Of a stretch of 64,000 bases of DNA, positions 63,937 to 64,000 are shown piece after piece. A model generated the notes under the pieces. That model was not told where the DNA came from. It did no database searches and saw only the letters and a list, made by a program, of their open reading frames with translations. The DNA is from Homarus americanus (lineage: Eukaryota; Arthropoda; Malacostraca; Decapoda; Nephropidae), in NCBI RefSeq assembly GCF_018991925.1, contig NW_024748870.1, forward strand, positions 4,293,436 to 4,357,435, read 5' to 3'. Position numbers and translations under genes: made by a program. The first letter of the stretch is position 1. Every line of letters begins with the position of its first letter.

Positions 63937-64000
63937 GTACATTCACCGATGTTCAATCTGTCATCCTGCCACAGGAAGTCCGGCGACAACAAAATCAACA
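56980..64000 (+). CDS. Carbohydrate sulfotransferase (CHST/Sulfotransfer_2 family), 3' end beyond window
   Basis: Exons 56980-57396, 60059-60232, 61028-61221, 63350-63517 and 63975-64000 (continues). All junctions are AG/GT with consistent phases (0, 0, 2, 2). Start ATG at 56980 gives a 21-residue basic cytosolic tail and a hydrophobic anchor, the type II topology of Golgi sulfotransferases; an in-frame non-ATG extension to 56860 is less likely. The stem contains N-x-S/T sites. Catalytic signatures: VWCPIFKAASTSWVKNLLLL (5'-PSB loop binding the PAPS 5'-phosphosulfate), MIVRHPLERILSAYRDK (3'-PSB), then TFTQFLLKV. Known role of the family: sulfate transfer from PAPS to chondroitin/dermatan, HNK-1 or GalNAc glycans. 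The exact acceptor cannot be told. At least 222 residues are seen. Confidence 0.93.
58338..59340 (-). mobile_element. Decayed LINE 3' portion (copy 1, minus)
   Basis: Minus-strand frames: LTTLPIRAKGFILNKQEFTD (about 59200-59140), then after a frameshift FQCACGSSYDIDQAMVCKKG...RHDEVRDLTAN (59143-58960), then after another break FNIRIFDPMAACHRR...GSFTPLVFTTTGGMGPG... to a stop at 58471. I know this domain order from the ORF2 C-terminus of a widespread invertebrate non-LTR element; the clade name is uncertain. The 3'UTR ends AAAAAAAGTAGTAGTAG (58338-58370 on + as CTACTAC...TTTTTTT). It shares sequence with copy 2 at 62777-63183. Confidence 0.8.
59346..59445 (-). repeat. Second (TAG)n-tailed LINE 3' end
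   Basis: The minus strand shows GGGGGAGGCTGGGAGACAC, an A-rich run and GTAGTAGT, resembling the 3'UTR and tail of copies 1 and 2. (TAC)n blocks on both sides suggest nested or tandem tails. Confidence 0.55.
60059..60232 (+). CDS. Sulfotransferase exon 2
   Basis: 58 codons, TKEMTEEERAVMGERRNMVK to EYKMVWCPIFK. R-x-x-x-V-x-x-x-C near the start and V-x-x-x-x-x-x-x-WCP-x-x-K at the end are standard for CHST11-14-like enzymes. K begins the PAPS-binding loop that continues in exon 3. Confidence 0.92.
60233..61027 (+). other. Sulfotransferase intron 2
   Basis: Holds CCTAA-like degenerate sequence (60258-60345), (TTA)n (60570-60657) and (GT)n (60807-60833). Confidence 0.9.
61028..61221 (+). CDS. 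Sulfotransferase exon 3: 5'-PSB and 3'-PSB motifs
   Basis: AASTSWVKNLLLLAG completes the 5'-phosphosulfate loop. MMIVRHPLERILSAYR is the 3'-phosphate loop, with Arg and Ser as the expected PAPS contacts. It ends in phase 2, and the split Arg codon is completed at 63350. Acceptor ctgcag; donor gtactt runs into a GT tract. Confidence 0.95.
61330..62790 (+). mobile_element. APE-type LINE with reverse-transcriptase core deleted
   Basis: Frames read RTALVAKELARYNIDIEVNS, a GVGFAI block, and REDKVVLLDNFNARVGRDAD (the endonuclease N-A-R-V-G motif). After a stop/frameshift they continue IDYIPVRKRDRQVVLIARAM...YTDHQVVW (the C-terminal endonuclease DH motif) and a DENDPNIE linker (to 62296). The sequence then jumps to QLRWTGHVTCMDDSRLPKQL and a C-terminal CDICGRPCRSRIGL-x-NH zinc finger (62400-62700). 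The whole RT catalytic region is missing. The endonuclease recalls the CFDP2-like/RTE group (tentative). It ends in (TAG)n at 62777-62793. Confidence 0.85.
62777..63183 (+). mobile_element. LINE 3' end (copy 2, plus)
   Basis: The frame 62794-63054 encodes FTTSGEMGPSARCFYARRTE ... SFSLLRSALLCLRGTR ... and ends DIDYEATVTECRIDLRLN, homologous to copy 1. The 3'UTR (63055-63175) matches copy 1 closely, including AAGGTAATAAAATGGTGGCG, and ends in A12 then (GTA)n. Orientation is opposite to copy 1. Confidence 0.85.
63183..63253. repeat. (GT)n microsatellite
   Basis: About 35 GT units grown from the LINE (GTA)n tail. Confidence 0.98.
63350..63517 (+). CDS. Sulfotransferase exon 4
   Basis: (R)DKMLRVRNPKGKFETMQKKI continues the AYRDK motif. 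It ends TFTQFLLKVKDDIKKAW, matching the TF-x-E/Q-F segment of the family. Phase 2 donor gtgagt, with a (CT)n tract just downstream. Confidence 0.92.
63529..63578. repeat. (CT)n microsatellite
   Basis: About 24 CT units directly after the exon 4 donor. (CA)n lies at 63877-63937 before exon 5. Confidence 0.98.
63975..64000 (+). CDS. Sulfotransferase exon 5, start only
   Basis: Acceptor gccacag ends at 63974. G completes the Trp codon and KSGDNKIN follows in phase up to the window edge. In this family a Trp and basic residues here precede the W-x-x-x-x-x-x-C motif. Short, so less certain. Confidence 0.65.

Overview
This is eukaryotic nuclear DNA, most likely from a decapod crustacean. Supporting signs are long spliced genes with GT-AG introns, very dense microsatellites (GA, GT, AT, CTGT, TAA), many interstitial runs of the arthropod telomere pentamer TTAGG/CCTAA, and decayed LINE and hAT copies. 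The species assignment is inference. None of the window reads as bacterial or organellar.

Two host genes can be supported, both on the + strand. (1) 2172-20211: the 3' portion of an anoctamin-8 (TMEM16H) homologue. It has 15 exons whose phases all agree and encode about 982 residues to the stop codon. The N-terminal exon or exons lie outside the window or were not recognised. (2) 56980-64000: the 5' portion of a carbohydrate sulfotransferase (Golgi type II membrane protein, Sulfotransfer_2/CHST family). It has a signal-anchor exon, a stem exon, the 5'-PSB exon and the 3'-PSB/catalytic-fold exon, and it runs off the right edge. I see no evidence that the two genes act together.

The roughly 36 kb between them (20.2-56.9 kb) has no host gene that I can support. 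It holds a decayed LINE (about 21.9-22.9 kb) and a TTAGG/CCTAA face-to-face block (23.45-23.79 kb). Further right are long CTGT, GA and polypurine arrays (37-48 kb) and a CR1-like LINE on the - strand inserted in a 17-bp minisatellite (40.8-43.0 kb). A 45-bp minisatellite ends in a UUCG hairpin, AATAAA and (TTA)n (49.3-49.9 kb). Next come a hAT transposase fragment, a second CR1 3' end and another LINE fragment (51.2-52.2 kb). Last is a polyA-associated - strand ORF split by a probable solo LTR (55.6-56.86 kb). Introns of the sulfotransferase gene carry several LINE fragments, including an inverted pair.

The most interesting unlisted structure is a family of foldback elements. Their arms are built from repeats of a 20-bp module (TCACCTGAWGATTARACACC), and in three of the five copies the core is a TTAGG-type array. 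Other notable items are a tandem duplication of a 3' splice site in ANO8, a 93-bp MITE with piggyBac-like TTAA/CCC ends, a solo LTR with a 5-bp target duplication, and inverted LINE copies flanking two sulfotransferase exons.
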